A stretch of 64,000 nt of DNA from Homalodisca vitripennis. Lineage: Eukaryota; Arthropoda; Insecta; Hemiptera; Cicadellidae. Position numbers and translations under genes: made by a program. The stretch spans positions 68,871,501-68,935,500 of the forward strand of contig NC_060213.1 of assembly GCF_021130785.1 (NCBI RefSeq). Direction: 5' to 3'. The notes beneath the pieces are model-generated. The model was not told the origin of the DNA. It did no database searches and saw only the letters and a program-made list of their open reading frames with translations. Below, in pieces: positions 35,908 through 47,629 of the stretch. The first letter of the stretch is position 1, and every line of letters begins with the position of its first letter.

Positions 35908-37015
35908 CACCTAATAAACCAATCTTATCAGGACAAAACCATTCACATGTAACCATTCACCAGGACATTGATTTGTAATGTAACAATACGACCACCCTTG
36001 TCATTGAGTTATGACGTTTTCACAGGACTTGTGCGTAGTTACTGGATGATTGCTATAAGAAAACAATATTTATACTATTTAGATAAAAGAGTCCATTCAA
36101 ATTTTAATAATTAAAATAACAGCATGTTCGTATCTGATCAAAGAATATTTAAAAAGCGAATTCTCCGACCATCCTGACGAGATGAGAGCACCAATACAGT
36201 AAGGGGAAAATGTTTTTAACACAACGTAATGTCTGTAACTGAATTATATGTTTATCAAGTTTGTGCTTTATAAATTTCCTATAATGCAATTTGTAATGTT
36301 AAGTTTTAAGTAGTTCTGATATAAATGTAATAATTAGAGATAAGATTTACACAATAACTTCAATAAACCAATTTAATTAGATTTGTTAGCCTTTTTAAAG
36401 TTATTGAAATCCTCGTTTATGTATAAAGGCACATAAGTGGAAAAAATCTGAGTTTAAATTCAACATCTGTACAAGTTATTACTAATATTTAGTATGAAGT
36501 TTTTAGAAAACAACTTAACAATCTTCTCAATGTAATATATGCACCTAATCTGATTTTTGTATTACCCATTAGGCCTACTGTTGATATTGCTGACATTCTC
36601 AACAAGTCAACTTTAAATAACAGGAATGTTTCTTTATATTTATATTTTTTATAATAATTTTATAATAAGACGAGAAAAGATATTTTTTTTATCCAATAGA
36701 ATCCAGTGATATCATAGTAATTTATTAATTCTATTGTAGTATTAAAAAACAATTTATACCGACTTTGTTGTTGCTAGAACAAACGTATTAATATTGAGTA
36801 GCTAAACAAAGTATTAGAATAAGAAAATAATTAAAAATCTGGGGTATTGATTGAGAAAAATAAATAAAATAATAATTAAGATGAAATGTTGTAGAAATGG
36901 AAATTGACGCCTCCGTAAAACGTCCTCCAGGACATCGTTGTGGTTCCCCAAAGTGTGGTTAGAGATGATTGTTATACAGTTTCTTTTATGTTATAATTTC
37001 GCTTCTTTATTGGTC

Positions 37016-37016
<1 letters not shown>

Positions 37017-37067
<51 letters not shown>
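37017..37067. repeat. (TA)n microsatellite, long in C and short in B
   Basis: About 25 TA units here against about 7 at the matching site in copy B (20227-20240), the reverse of the tract at 18170. Confidence 0.95.
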
Positions 37068-37069
<2 letters not shown>

Positions 37070-39291
37070 GCACATTATTGTATAAAATTTGTGTTTCAAT
37101 TTAACAACATTATAAATTATTTAAAGTAGTTAGTATCAGGTCTGTAATAAAAATCTAGATAATATTGCCATTAAAAAGTTTCAAGCAACTTTGTCTATTT
37201 CATAACCCTATAGTTAATGTTTTATGTAATTTTTTTAATGTTTGATGATATAAAACTATTGAAACAAGAAATAAAATATGTCCTGAATTTAACCAGCGGT
37301 ACCTCGCCTCGTTCCTTTATTTGGTAAGAAGATACCAAACACATATTATAAAAATGTTTACCCGTTTAAACAGGTAAGAGCAAAGTGTTGTAGTTCTTCT
37401 GTTAAATTCAGTTTCACATTACAAATTGCTTGTTACATGCAAACTTTTTTATTTTAATATTTTGTTAATGTAATTTGTATCACGGACAGTAAAATGCCAT
37501 AGTCTATTACATTATAATTTTACAAACTGAAAATATAATGACTGTGACATTTATCTCACTTTTGACTTAAATATTTCAACATTGGCATAAAATACTTCAA
37601 TTTTTTCAGATATAATTGGAGTTATTTAATGAAATATCATGAAAGATTATTTAATGAAGAATAATTGGATATACAGTATTTGAGAAGTACCAATAAATTA
37701 GAGAAAGTTTTAGGTAAAAAAGCCTCGCTGTCTTGACTTCAGGACACCATCTCTAAACTTACATTCAAAATCAATCAGAGATTGGAATGTATTTCAGTTA
37801 CTATCACTTATCCCAAGATTGTTTAGAATATCATTCAAAATAATATGCTCATTGTGTCAATGTTTCACAAAATAAACTTTACTTGTGAAGCAACGTGTAA
37901 ATGCTCTTACGCTATAACATCGTAGTCGTTCCTAGTCTTACGCGATGGTATCTTAACTAACATTTTAATAACTCCATTTACCATAATGGCAAATTAAACA
38001 TTTTATTTAGCTGTTATTTATTTCAAACATACTATTGTCTGACTTCATTAACGTAGATACATTTATATTTAGTATGAGAATAGTATAAATGATTTTTCTA
38101 ATCATATATTTGTTGTATAGTAGAGGCTTATTATCAAAACCTTTTACATTTCACCTTTAATTTAATCCAATTTCTTTAATAATAGGATATATGTTCACAA
38201 ACTTGTTGGATTCTTTCAAAAATTATAATAGAATGGCATCTCAGATAATTTAATTATTTATAAACAAATATACTGTATGATTCTTAAAACAGTTGTTTCT
38301 CTCAAACAGGTTAATTTATGATCACAAAAACATTAATATTTCCTATAAACAAGCACGCAGGGTCCTTCCCGGCAGGTGGTTGGTTGGCTACAAACTCTTA
38401 TTCAGAAGAAAATAGTATAATAAAAGTGTAGTAACCCCCTAAATCAATTTGCATATGTATTATTACGATTTTGTCATATGACATGTTAATGATGGTGATG
38501 TAATACCATGCGCTGTTTTTTTTTAAATGTGTTATGTAAAGAGCCAGAAGTTACAGAAGTAAGAAATAACCAAGTTTTAGAACAATTAAAAAACCATTTG
38601 GTGCCCATCTGATAAAATATAAAATGTGTGGAAATTGCAGGATATAACGACTTATAATGGAGTCAACTGATAGGTCCTTGTACCTATGATATCTTCAGCA
38701 ACATGCGTGTCTAATGTCATGTTCTGTTTATATATATAAACCATACTATATTACAACTGATAATAGAAAGATGGCTGAACTTAGGATCCGGCTAGCCTCC
38801 TCACCCTTGCCATAAAACTTGTGTACTATCCCTCTCAACCACCTCTGGTGGTCATTTTAATTCCACGTTCGTTACGAGCGGTTCCTGATTAAAATATTAA
38901 ATTTATTATAAAAACTCACTATCAGTTACTTAAGTTGGTTCTCTCTAATATAACATAACACTGCGTTTAAATAGAGAAAAAAACCGTTGGGTCAAGAAAA
39001 TAAAACTCGTCCTTATATGAAACTATTTAGGAAATTACCACGTTGTAAAAAAGTAGTAAATTACATTTATTTATACACTTTACAGTCGTCAACCTATTTA
39101 ACAAGAATTTCTTCATGCGGATTAAACCAAATAAATCAGAGACATATGCTATTACCAATGAAAAGTTACAGATTAAGTATTAACCATAACAAGAACAATA
39201 ATCAATAGTAATTAAACAATAGAAAGAGCAAGAAAACGAAAATTGCAATAATTGTGTAAAACAAATAACAATGTGATAAAGAGATAACACC

Positions 39292-40785
39292 ATGGAAATA
39301 AAATTAAAAAATACTATGCTTAACAATAATAATAAATACATCGAGGAACCGACAGGTCCTTCACATCAACACGTGGCAATCGTAAAAAATTATCTAACAA
39401 TATACCACAGAAAACTGAAAACAATAAAACTGTATGACAAACTAAAACACCGGAGAGACAACATTTTGTATCCCTCTAAAGGTACTAAAAGATTCTTTGC
39501 CGAGTAAAACTCTTAGTGAGTATGTCTGAGGGTATCACTTCATGGATCACTTATGACTGGTTTATACCTTCCAGTTGACCCTACCACTGGGCACAGTAAA
39601 AACCGATGTGTCACTTTAATCTGGGCAACCATATGGATGACCAGTAGCGACACAACATTAACTGCAAATGTTGAGATTCTGGGGATCGAGGATAATGTGA
39701 TAGGCCTAGTCTACTACGGGAGATGACTGGTGGGGTTCATTATCTTAATTATCAGAGGTTCTTGCTAGCCTCAACAAGGGTATGCCACCCCTGCTTGCTT
39801 TGACTGGAGAGGCTGGTTCAGAGATGGCCTCCCCTTCTTCCGAGGGGACATGACTGAGATTAGTACCCTAATTATTCATTATGGATCTTGATGCCAAGAA
39901 GAACTGACCTAAAAACCATAATCTTTGCATGAAGATACATGTCTATGAAGTTATTAGATTAAGTAGAAATACTTATCATTGATATTTTACACTGAATAAT
40001 AAATAAATTGACTCCTTAGAGAAAAATTATAGATCATTATATGTTTTTATTGATATATTTAAAGCTTTTAAGTCTATAGAGAGACATTTATTTTTGAATA
40101 ATTTGATTAAATTGGAGTACTAGAGATAGCCTTAAATTGGTTTGTACGTTATCTAGTTTATATCAGTCGAACTCAAGTTGTTAGTATAATCTATATTAAC
40201 AATGATATTTCGTAATTATTTTAAACCGATTCAAACAACTGTGAAAAACTGAATGTAACTGCAAAACAACTTTAGCGTAAGAATTGGTACTAAGTATATA
40301 AAACAGCTTAGCAAGCATTAGATTTATTATGTAAATTATTTTCTTACAAAATTTTAACTTTTACTGTGTTTAAAACTGCATGCGATTTCCAGCTGATAAA
40401 GAGAGTAGACCAATAATACCTATTATCAGGGTGTAATCATTGATGGAAAACTCAGATTATAACCACATGTTAATTGTAAAAAATCCAAATCAGGACAATT
40501 GTACAACAAATTTCTTGAATTGGGAATATTTCTTAATATAATGAGTAAAAACAGTAAACTTTCTGTATGCAGTGTCAGTTCCCCAATACGGTTCATAGTA
40601 TTGGGAAGGGCTTACCACACTGTATTTTAATCTGTAAATGTTATTCATTAATCAAACATCATAGCAGCTCTATATTAAAAATCATCATTTTTCATCTAAA
40701 CTGGTACTTATGGCGACAAATTACAATTAAGCATTTATTTACTGTGACTGTACAAGCCTACAAATACTCTCATAAGGATGCGAAC
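39292..40785 (+). mobile_element. decayed Jockey/CR1-like LINE (copy C)
   Basis: This is the counterpart of 22744-24235 with the same RT remnants and stops. The 71-codon frame at its start (39292-39507) differs from B by five amino acid changes and only one silent change, so it shows no sign of protein-level constraint. Confidence 0.65.
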
Positions 40786-42147
40786 AAAACATTTTACGTT
40801 TTATTACGTTTGGTACTGTGGCTATAAGGACTAATATATGGTTGTGAGAAAATATATTTTTTGTTAACTATACAATCGTAGGTAACTAGTATGTAGTACT
40901 AGTATATAATATTTATCTACTAATTTGTTTGGTCTTACCCAAATAATGCGTCATCAACATCAACAAAGAGAAATGTAAACTTGTACATCATCAACCAAAG
41001 TTTTGAAAGCTTATACGTTCTATATAAATGATAATTAAACATATTGGAGGGAAATTACATATTGTATTCCTAGCATTCCTAATTTAATTTATTGCCATTG
41101 AAACATATTTCCATTTCCCGAATAACTTCTCCATCGTTTAATACCGAATAAAAACTTGTAAAGAACTGATATTGGAGCTTAAGAACTCACTACGAGCCGC
41201 TTAAGAAGAAAAGTAACGTTATACATTGTTTTCTGAGAACCTCTTCTTCGTACTGAAAAATATAGCTTTTACTTTATTTTATTACCTGTGTTTACTTTAT
41301 AATTTGAAACTTTTTACCCGACCTAATAACGTTTAGGTGTTCATTATCACGCATAAAACCGCGAATTCACTATAATTCGGTAATAGATATAAGGATAACA
41401 CAGGTAAATCTGATATGAACATTACTTATATTGAATAATAAGTATAATATAAAACATTGATGGAAAATTATCGGTCAAACATAAAATATCACACAACGAA
41501 CGGTGAATATTATATCTTTCCTCGTGTGGATTCACCGTTTAAGGGTTTAAAATAGGTGTCAATTATAACTCCAAAAATGATTATTATCTACTCTTTAGCA
41601 TTCCTGAATCAATAGTAGTCCTGCTGGTCCATATAGGTTAAGAAGTTTGAAATAAAACTTTCGTGCTTGGAAAATGTTACAATAAAGATGTCAGCACGAG
41701 GAATAATTTCAAGAATTTCAGGTCCGTAATACAAATTACTATTGATTGAATATTTATAATCGTCAAATTACTCTATTATGTAACTATGTTTAACATAATT
41801 TTCTATTATCTACATTATGTAGTTTAACTTTACCGATATTTTAACATTTCTGTGGATACGCTATACACTACTCAGAAACTATACACGAAACATTAATTAA
41901 ACAATGTTACGTAAAAGAAATAACTGTTTGCATTATATTTTATAACATAAGAAAAAAATATGAAATCTTGAAAACAAATTTTAAGAATATTGTTTTGAAT
42001 TTCCATTTTCCTGGAACTAGTAGATAGCCTATATTATAAAACAAAGGCTTGATAAAATATTTTAAAATTGATAAGAGAGAATTGGATTTTATTTCTGTCC
42101 CTTTCCTTTAATCTTTAGCGATACCCTCTTACCCCCTTTGAACCCCA

Positions 42148-42253
42148 GGCGACGAAATATCGTCGCCGAGAATATATGCGAAGATCCCCGCGGCGACGAT
42201 GTATCGTCGCCAATGAAGATGCGAGAATCCCCGGGCGACGTAATATCGTCGCC
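42148..42253. repeat. three 20-bp palindromes, spaced ~43 bp
   Basis: GGCGACGAAATATCGTCGCC (42148-42167), GGCGACGATGTATCGTCGCC (42192-42211) and GGCGACGTAATATCGTCGCC (42234-42253) each pair arm to arm around a 4-base centre. They are embedded in a direct repeat with GCGA(A)GATCCCC. Placed just inside the left end, they look like binding sites for transposase or a host factor, or a hairpin-forming cluster. That role is inference. Confidence 0.85.
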
Positions 42254-42562
42254 ATGGTATCTGTGTTTAATACATATTTGTTTGAAACCGTAAAATACTT
42301 ATTTTACGAGTATTAATACATATTTATAAGTATTTTAGTAAGATACAAATTTTTTTATTAATATAGTGTATTTAAAATAACATCTATGCTCAAAAAAATA
42401 TGTTACTCTTTGTTGCTACAGCTGTATTTGTTTACAAATCGGTCTAATGTTAAGTATATTGTCTTTATGCGTGTGAATTGAGTTAAATGTTGTAACTTAG
42501 GACTGTTTTTAGTCACTTTTTCTTTAGTTTTAATTTTATAGTAATAATCAGTTCTGTGAACA

Positions 42563-42832
42563 ATGAGTGACAACATTGTAAATCACCCGAGTGAATTGGA
42601 CAGACAACTGGATGTTGACCTATCAGATGACGATTGGTCTGACGTCTCATCAATTTTCAGCGATGACACTGATGTTGATCTTACCTATAGGCCAAGTATC
42701 TCGGACTCAGATGACGAAGAAATGCCATTTAGTCAGCTATCTACTTCTCGCGGTAACGCCACCGCTAGGCCTACTCCGGACAATGACCAACCGGCCTCAG
42801 TGAGATCGCGGTTACAAAATCTTTATCTTTAG
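42563..42832 (+). CDS. acidic 89-residue protein, likely N-terminal remnant of a piggyBac transposase
   Basis: ATG at 42563 is in a good context (GAACAATGAG) and the frame is open for 89 codons. The product has clusters of acidic residues (LSDDDWSDVSSIFSDDTD, SDSDDEEMPF), then a Ser/Thr/Pro-rich segment, and ends SVRSRLQNLYL. PiggyBac-family transposases begin with such acidic, low-complexity N-termini. Here the DDD catalytic core and the C-terminal cysteine-rich domain are absent, so the frame probably passes through an internal deletion junction near 42805. If made, the peptide could not transpose DNA. Confidence 0.55.
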   Translation: MSDNIVNHPSELDRQLDVDLSDDDWSDVSSIFSDDTDVDLTYRPSISDSDDEEMPFSQLSTSRGNATARPTPDNDQPASVRSRLQNLYL

Positions 42833-45800
42833 AGATATTAATATAGTTGTTTTAGTACATACATAAAACTAAATTTAGAAAAATAAAATGTGGGTGCCCA
42901 TAGTAAAAATTTTTCTTATTTTTGAATTAAAAAATCTTAAAATCTATTTTTTTACCTAAAAAATTAAAAACATATATTTTAAAGTTATTTTAATGTTGTT
43001 AAAAAAATTTTTTATACTTCAGACTAAAAATATTCTGTGTACACAATTTCATTCTGGACATTTTGGTGTGTAATACAAGACAATAGCATAAAAAATAGCA
43101 AAAATATTAATTTTTTACGAACAGTATGCAATACAGCTGTTTCTGCTCCGGGGATTCTCGGTAGTTCTTAGGTCAAATGGTTTTGGTACGTTTTTCCCAC
43201 CATCAATATTTTGGTCCGGGGTTCAAAGGGTTAATAAGTCTTTTTTTAACAAATACTTTCTATCATTGATAATTTTTACTACAATTTTAATATTAATCTA
43301 GGAAATAAATTCATTCTTCCTCCATTTATATAATATTATTGATCGGTTATGATTGATTATTATTACATTAATTATTATTGTTCCATTAAACCGATCGTTT
43401 TATTTCCACACCTCCAAGCAGTCACTTTTAACGTATAAAATTAGTGTTACATTCATTTGTAACACTATCCAACAAATCTGTAGTTCAACTTTTGCTTTGT
43501 TAAAAATATTATGAGAGATCAAACATATCGTTTTATATGGAGGACGGAATAATATATTCTATAGCATATTAGTAATGATTTAAAAAGAGTTATATATTTT
43601 GATAATATTTACTGACCCATACAATTTGGTACTATTTAGAAATAATATATTTAAAAAATAATATTTAATACTAAAACTTGTAATATTTTTAATTTTAATT
43701 AAAATTTTGCATTCACCCAATTAATGTCTTTAATGTCCATTTATTTTTCATGAGTCATACACCTACAATACATAAACAAATATACCAAAACATATAATTT
43801 CTTCGAAATTATAACAAATTTCATCAGTTAAATATTAATACAATTTTGTAAAATCAAGATCCATAGGAACATTTACATTTGAGTGTGAAGTAAAGTACGT
43901 TACACACTCAGAAATTCTCTTGCATCAAAGTGTAGGAATATTCAATTATATGGGCATCCCCACTCTAGAAATTACGTTTAACGCGGATCAAGGATGTCAG
44001 GTAATACCTAAACCCTTAGAATATTAAATCCCGTATTATTTAAAGAGTAGAAGGGTAACGGACATGTGCTTGGGCAGAAGAAGAACAACGCCATTCGAGA
44101 TACTCACACTCAAAGCCTTTTAAAAGTAAATAAAATTAAAGACAGCTAATATGTTGACTATTACAGAGACCAGTCACCTAAATATATGTCATCGTGTACA
44201 TCTATAAAACCAATCCAGGCAAATTTATTGTGAGTCTTTTAATTAAAAATGAGCTCAAAAGCATTATTATAAGCACTAATCTTAAAAACGGTTAGTGCAT
44301 TGCGGCTAATTGCTTTTGCACAATATTTTTAAAAGTAAGAGGAAGGTTTATGTGACGAGAAATATTCGTAAAGTTACCTGGAATATTTTAGAACTTGGAA
44401 CAAATGGTAAGATTTATGCTCCAAAAATCATCGTCTCCATTGCATGGTCCGAAATACAATTGAACTAAATATAAAGGTATGTATAATTGCGATTTAATTT
44501 TAGTATAATCTGCAATGGAGTTGTAGTTTGACAAATGTAGTCTTTTGGATAGTGTTTACATGCAATTGGTTAACTACATTGCTGTATTCACATGACATTC
44601 TTCCAATTATAGGATAATTATTTGTTTATATAATATATATATATATATATAAAACACACATATATAATTATATATACATGTTACTTTTGTATCAGATAAA
44701 CAATGCGACTGAACTATAGAGCTGTAAAAGGTGTTATATAAGGCTAGAAATAAATGAGTTTTGAGGCAAGTAAGTATTTGTATCATCTTGATCGAGGCAA
44801 AAAAAGCACATTAAGCTGGGAATTTTAAATATAATTGCTTAGATCTAGAAATGCTTCTACACGTGAAACCACTATAAAAATATTACATCCTATAATAGAA
44901 TTAAATCTACCTATTGTACGCTTACTCTTGTTTAGACAATTTTCTTGGCGCGCAACATAATACATCATAAGTTCTGTTAATAAATAACATTTGGACTTAT
45001 TCTTTGCAAAGCAGCGGATAAAAGCTAAAAAGAATATAAAAAATACAAATTTAATTCAAATTTATTTAAGAATAGAAATATGTTTTACACTATAAGAAAC
45101 AAAGTTACATATATAATAAAATATACAAGATTTTGTGTTTTTATCTATTCTAACTAAAAAAAGTAATAAAACATAGCCCATATTAGAGTACCAAATTGTA
45201 AATATATATTTTTAAATCAAATACTTCCTTCAAGTTATTTTTCAACCCTTCTTCCATAATCATAATTAAATTAAATAAAAAACATCTCATATATAAAAAA
45301 AATTAACAGAAAAACTTAAAATTATTAGTTAAATTTTACAACTGAGTTCCTTAGTAATATTATAAAAAATTAGTGTTTTTTAAGGTCTAGTATAAATCAA
45401 GATTTATCGTGTAATACTGTTAACAAAATATCAAAGCGAAGATGCATTATATTAATTGCAGGTTTATACAACACTCAAATTATAGATTTTCTATGTTTCC
45501 CTTGTTAACGCAATACTTATAGTGGTTACTAGGATAATCTTAATTTAGAAAACTTTTTAAGAGTCCTTAAAAAAACGAAGTTTTTTTTAAAGTAGAGTCA
45601 AATTTATTTCATATATGCATCATACCCTACATAAAAGTATGTATTAAATGTATTGTAAATTACTGTATGATACATTTTTAGACATAAAACTTGTAGTTAA
45701 CCCTTTCACGGTCAGTGCACTCCGATTAAAACCCTTGCCTATCGCAGTCAACCCAATAAATCGTTTATTTAAATATAATGTTTTGTAAAATATTTGTAAA

Positions 45801-46686
45801 GAGTTTCGATATCACACATTGGTTTCTTTGAAAAATTATGGTTTACAATCGTTTAGAAAAATTTCTTGCTAATTATTATATTCTGTGTTTTTATAATTGC
45901 CATTATGGTTATCAATAATGATACTATAAAACTAAAAATACAAAAGTAAAATCCAGCGGATACGTTTACCAAATGTAATGCAAAACCTTATTAAGATACC
46001 TATACATTAAGTATATTTTTTAATATCCGATTGCATTTCCTTCTTCATAAGAATAATTCTGATTTGAGAGGTCATAACATATAGTTAAATACAATTATTT
46101 CAAATGAGATCCATAAGGTAAACATAAACTTCTCACCACATGTGCGATAGACAGGTGGTAATGGTAACTATTCACACGGTAAACTGAAAACTTCAAACTA
46201 ATACGTAATTGAAATTAAATGAAATGTAATAAAATATTTTATTATTTGAGGTAAAATTTGGGCTTCATGGTCCTTTCTTACATTTAACCTCATATAGAAA
46301 CTAGAACAAAATATTCTTATTTTTAAATATTAATAAAACTAAATATTTATTGTAAACATTTTCAATATGAACAACAATAAGTAAATTTTAATTAAGAATA
46401 AAAATAAAATATGTAGAGCGATAAAAAGGTATATAAAAATATTTATAAACACATACTTACACGCAAAATAATAGCATGTACTTGCATATAATGAATATTA
46501 AAAACACACTATCCTCACACTCTCTACTCATGCCAGTGCAACCTCAGCGACCGGCGAATGTCCACCGAGAGCGTAAGCAAGTTTCCAACCGACCATAGAC
46601 ATTTTTTAGCAGTAAGGCAAGTTTTAGAAAAAGAAACATTGTACAGTAGGGCGTAGACTTTCGACTTCGGCGCCCCTGCCAAAACA

Positions 46687-47629
46687 ATGCAACAAAGTGC
46701 AAGATATTCAAAATTCAAAATTTTGCACCAAAACTCTCAGGCCGTTACAAATAAAATTGACTGTTTAAATTTGATGGCAGACGAAGTCATGCCCGAAGTG
46801 ACGGTTATTACTGAGCATCACTTCAATGAATGCAACGTTCACCAGTTTCGACTGGAAAACTATTACCTGAGTAATTACTTTGATCGAAGTAATTTTAAAG
46901 GTGGGGGTATTGCTTTGTTTGTCAAAAAGGGAAGTCAGTATGAAAGAGGATGTAATGTGAATTGTTCTGAAAAGGACTTTGAAGCGGCATCCATTTCACT
47001 TTTAATGCGAAAAAACTAAATCTTTTTGATCGGCCTTTACAGATCCCCTGATGGTAATTTCGATGTTTTCATGGACCAAATGAGTTTTCTTTTGCAAATT
47101 CTTTTTCAGAAAAATAGATCATTTGTCATAATTGGGGATTTTAATGTTGATGTACTCAATGTAAGAGACATGAAGACCAGGAAATTGGGGGATCTCTTGA
47201 AAACATTTAATCTCCATTGGTCCGTAAACTCGCCGACTAGGGTGACAGCTACCACTGCCTCCGCAATTGACAACGTCATCACCAACATGCCATCTGTGGC
47301 GGTGTCCTTGATTGTCACAGCCATCTCGGACCATGATGCACAGCTGGTCACCTTGACGGATTTTGCGCATGATACTCTCCCGCCACAGACAGTTGTCTCC
47401 CGAGCTACTCGACCTGAGAATATTGCTGCTTTCTGTAAGCTATTAGAAAAAGAAACTTGGGACGGCCTTGATGGTTGTTCTGGAGCTGATGACATGTTTA
47501 TATCGTTTAATAAGGTATTAAACTATTACCTAGATGTTGCATGTCCCCAGAAAAAAACTGTTAAAAAACATAAAAATTGCCAAAGTAGTTGGATTACTAC
47601 CGGAATATTAGTCTCTAGGGCAAATTTAA
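46687..47629 (+). pseudogene. endonuclease domain of the 46.5-51 kb LINE
   Basis: The frame starts at ATG 46687 with FKILHQNSQAVTNKIDCL (opening motif of LINE endonucleases) and VTVITEHHFNE (catalytic E). A TAA at 47017-47019 interrupts it, and the reading resumes in the same frame with IGLYRSPDGN, FVIIGDFNVDVL (GDFN motif) and ISDHDAQLV (SDH motif). The linker reads SSWITTGILVSRANLR, where the Mutator-like element cuts in. The key catalytic residues are present; only the stop and the insertion disable it. Confidence 0.88.

Larger units (their letters stand above)
42134..43230 (+). mobile_element. piggyBac-like non-autonomous element (copy C only)
   Basis: Perfect 13-bp inverted ends CCCTTTGAACCCC (42134-42146) and its complement (43218-43230) are followed on the right by TTAA (43231-43234). 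The empty site in copy B reads ACCTTTAATAAG near 26533, so the target is TTAA, the piggyBac hallmark. The left flank has lost the bases TTTAA, so the left target copy is missing and precise excision would not restore the site. Inside are three CG-rich palindromes near the left end, CCGGGGATTCTCG near the right end (inverted match to CGAGAATCCCCG on the left), and one short acidic ORF with AATAAA at 42882. At 1.1 kb it lacks a full transposase. Confidence 0.88.
31211..46550 (+). repeat. copy C of the tandem segment
   Basis: Collinear with copy B from 13801 to 29833. Private features are the piggyBac-like element (42134-43230), a replaced block at 34025-34290, an expanded TA tract (37017-37067) and one unit fewer in the 21-bp minisatellite. 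It ends at 46550 inside what in B is the 3' end of the junction LINE, immediately before a different plus-strand LINE. Stretches between the listed features hold no gene I can recognise. Confidence 0.95.
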
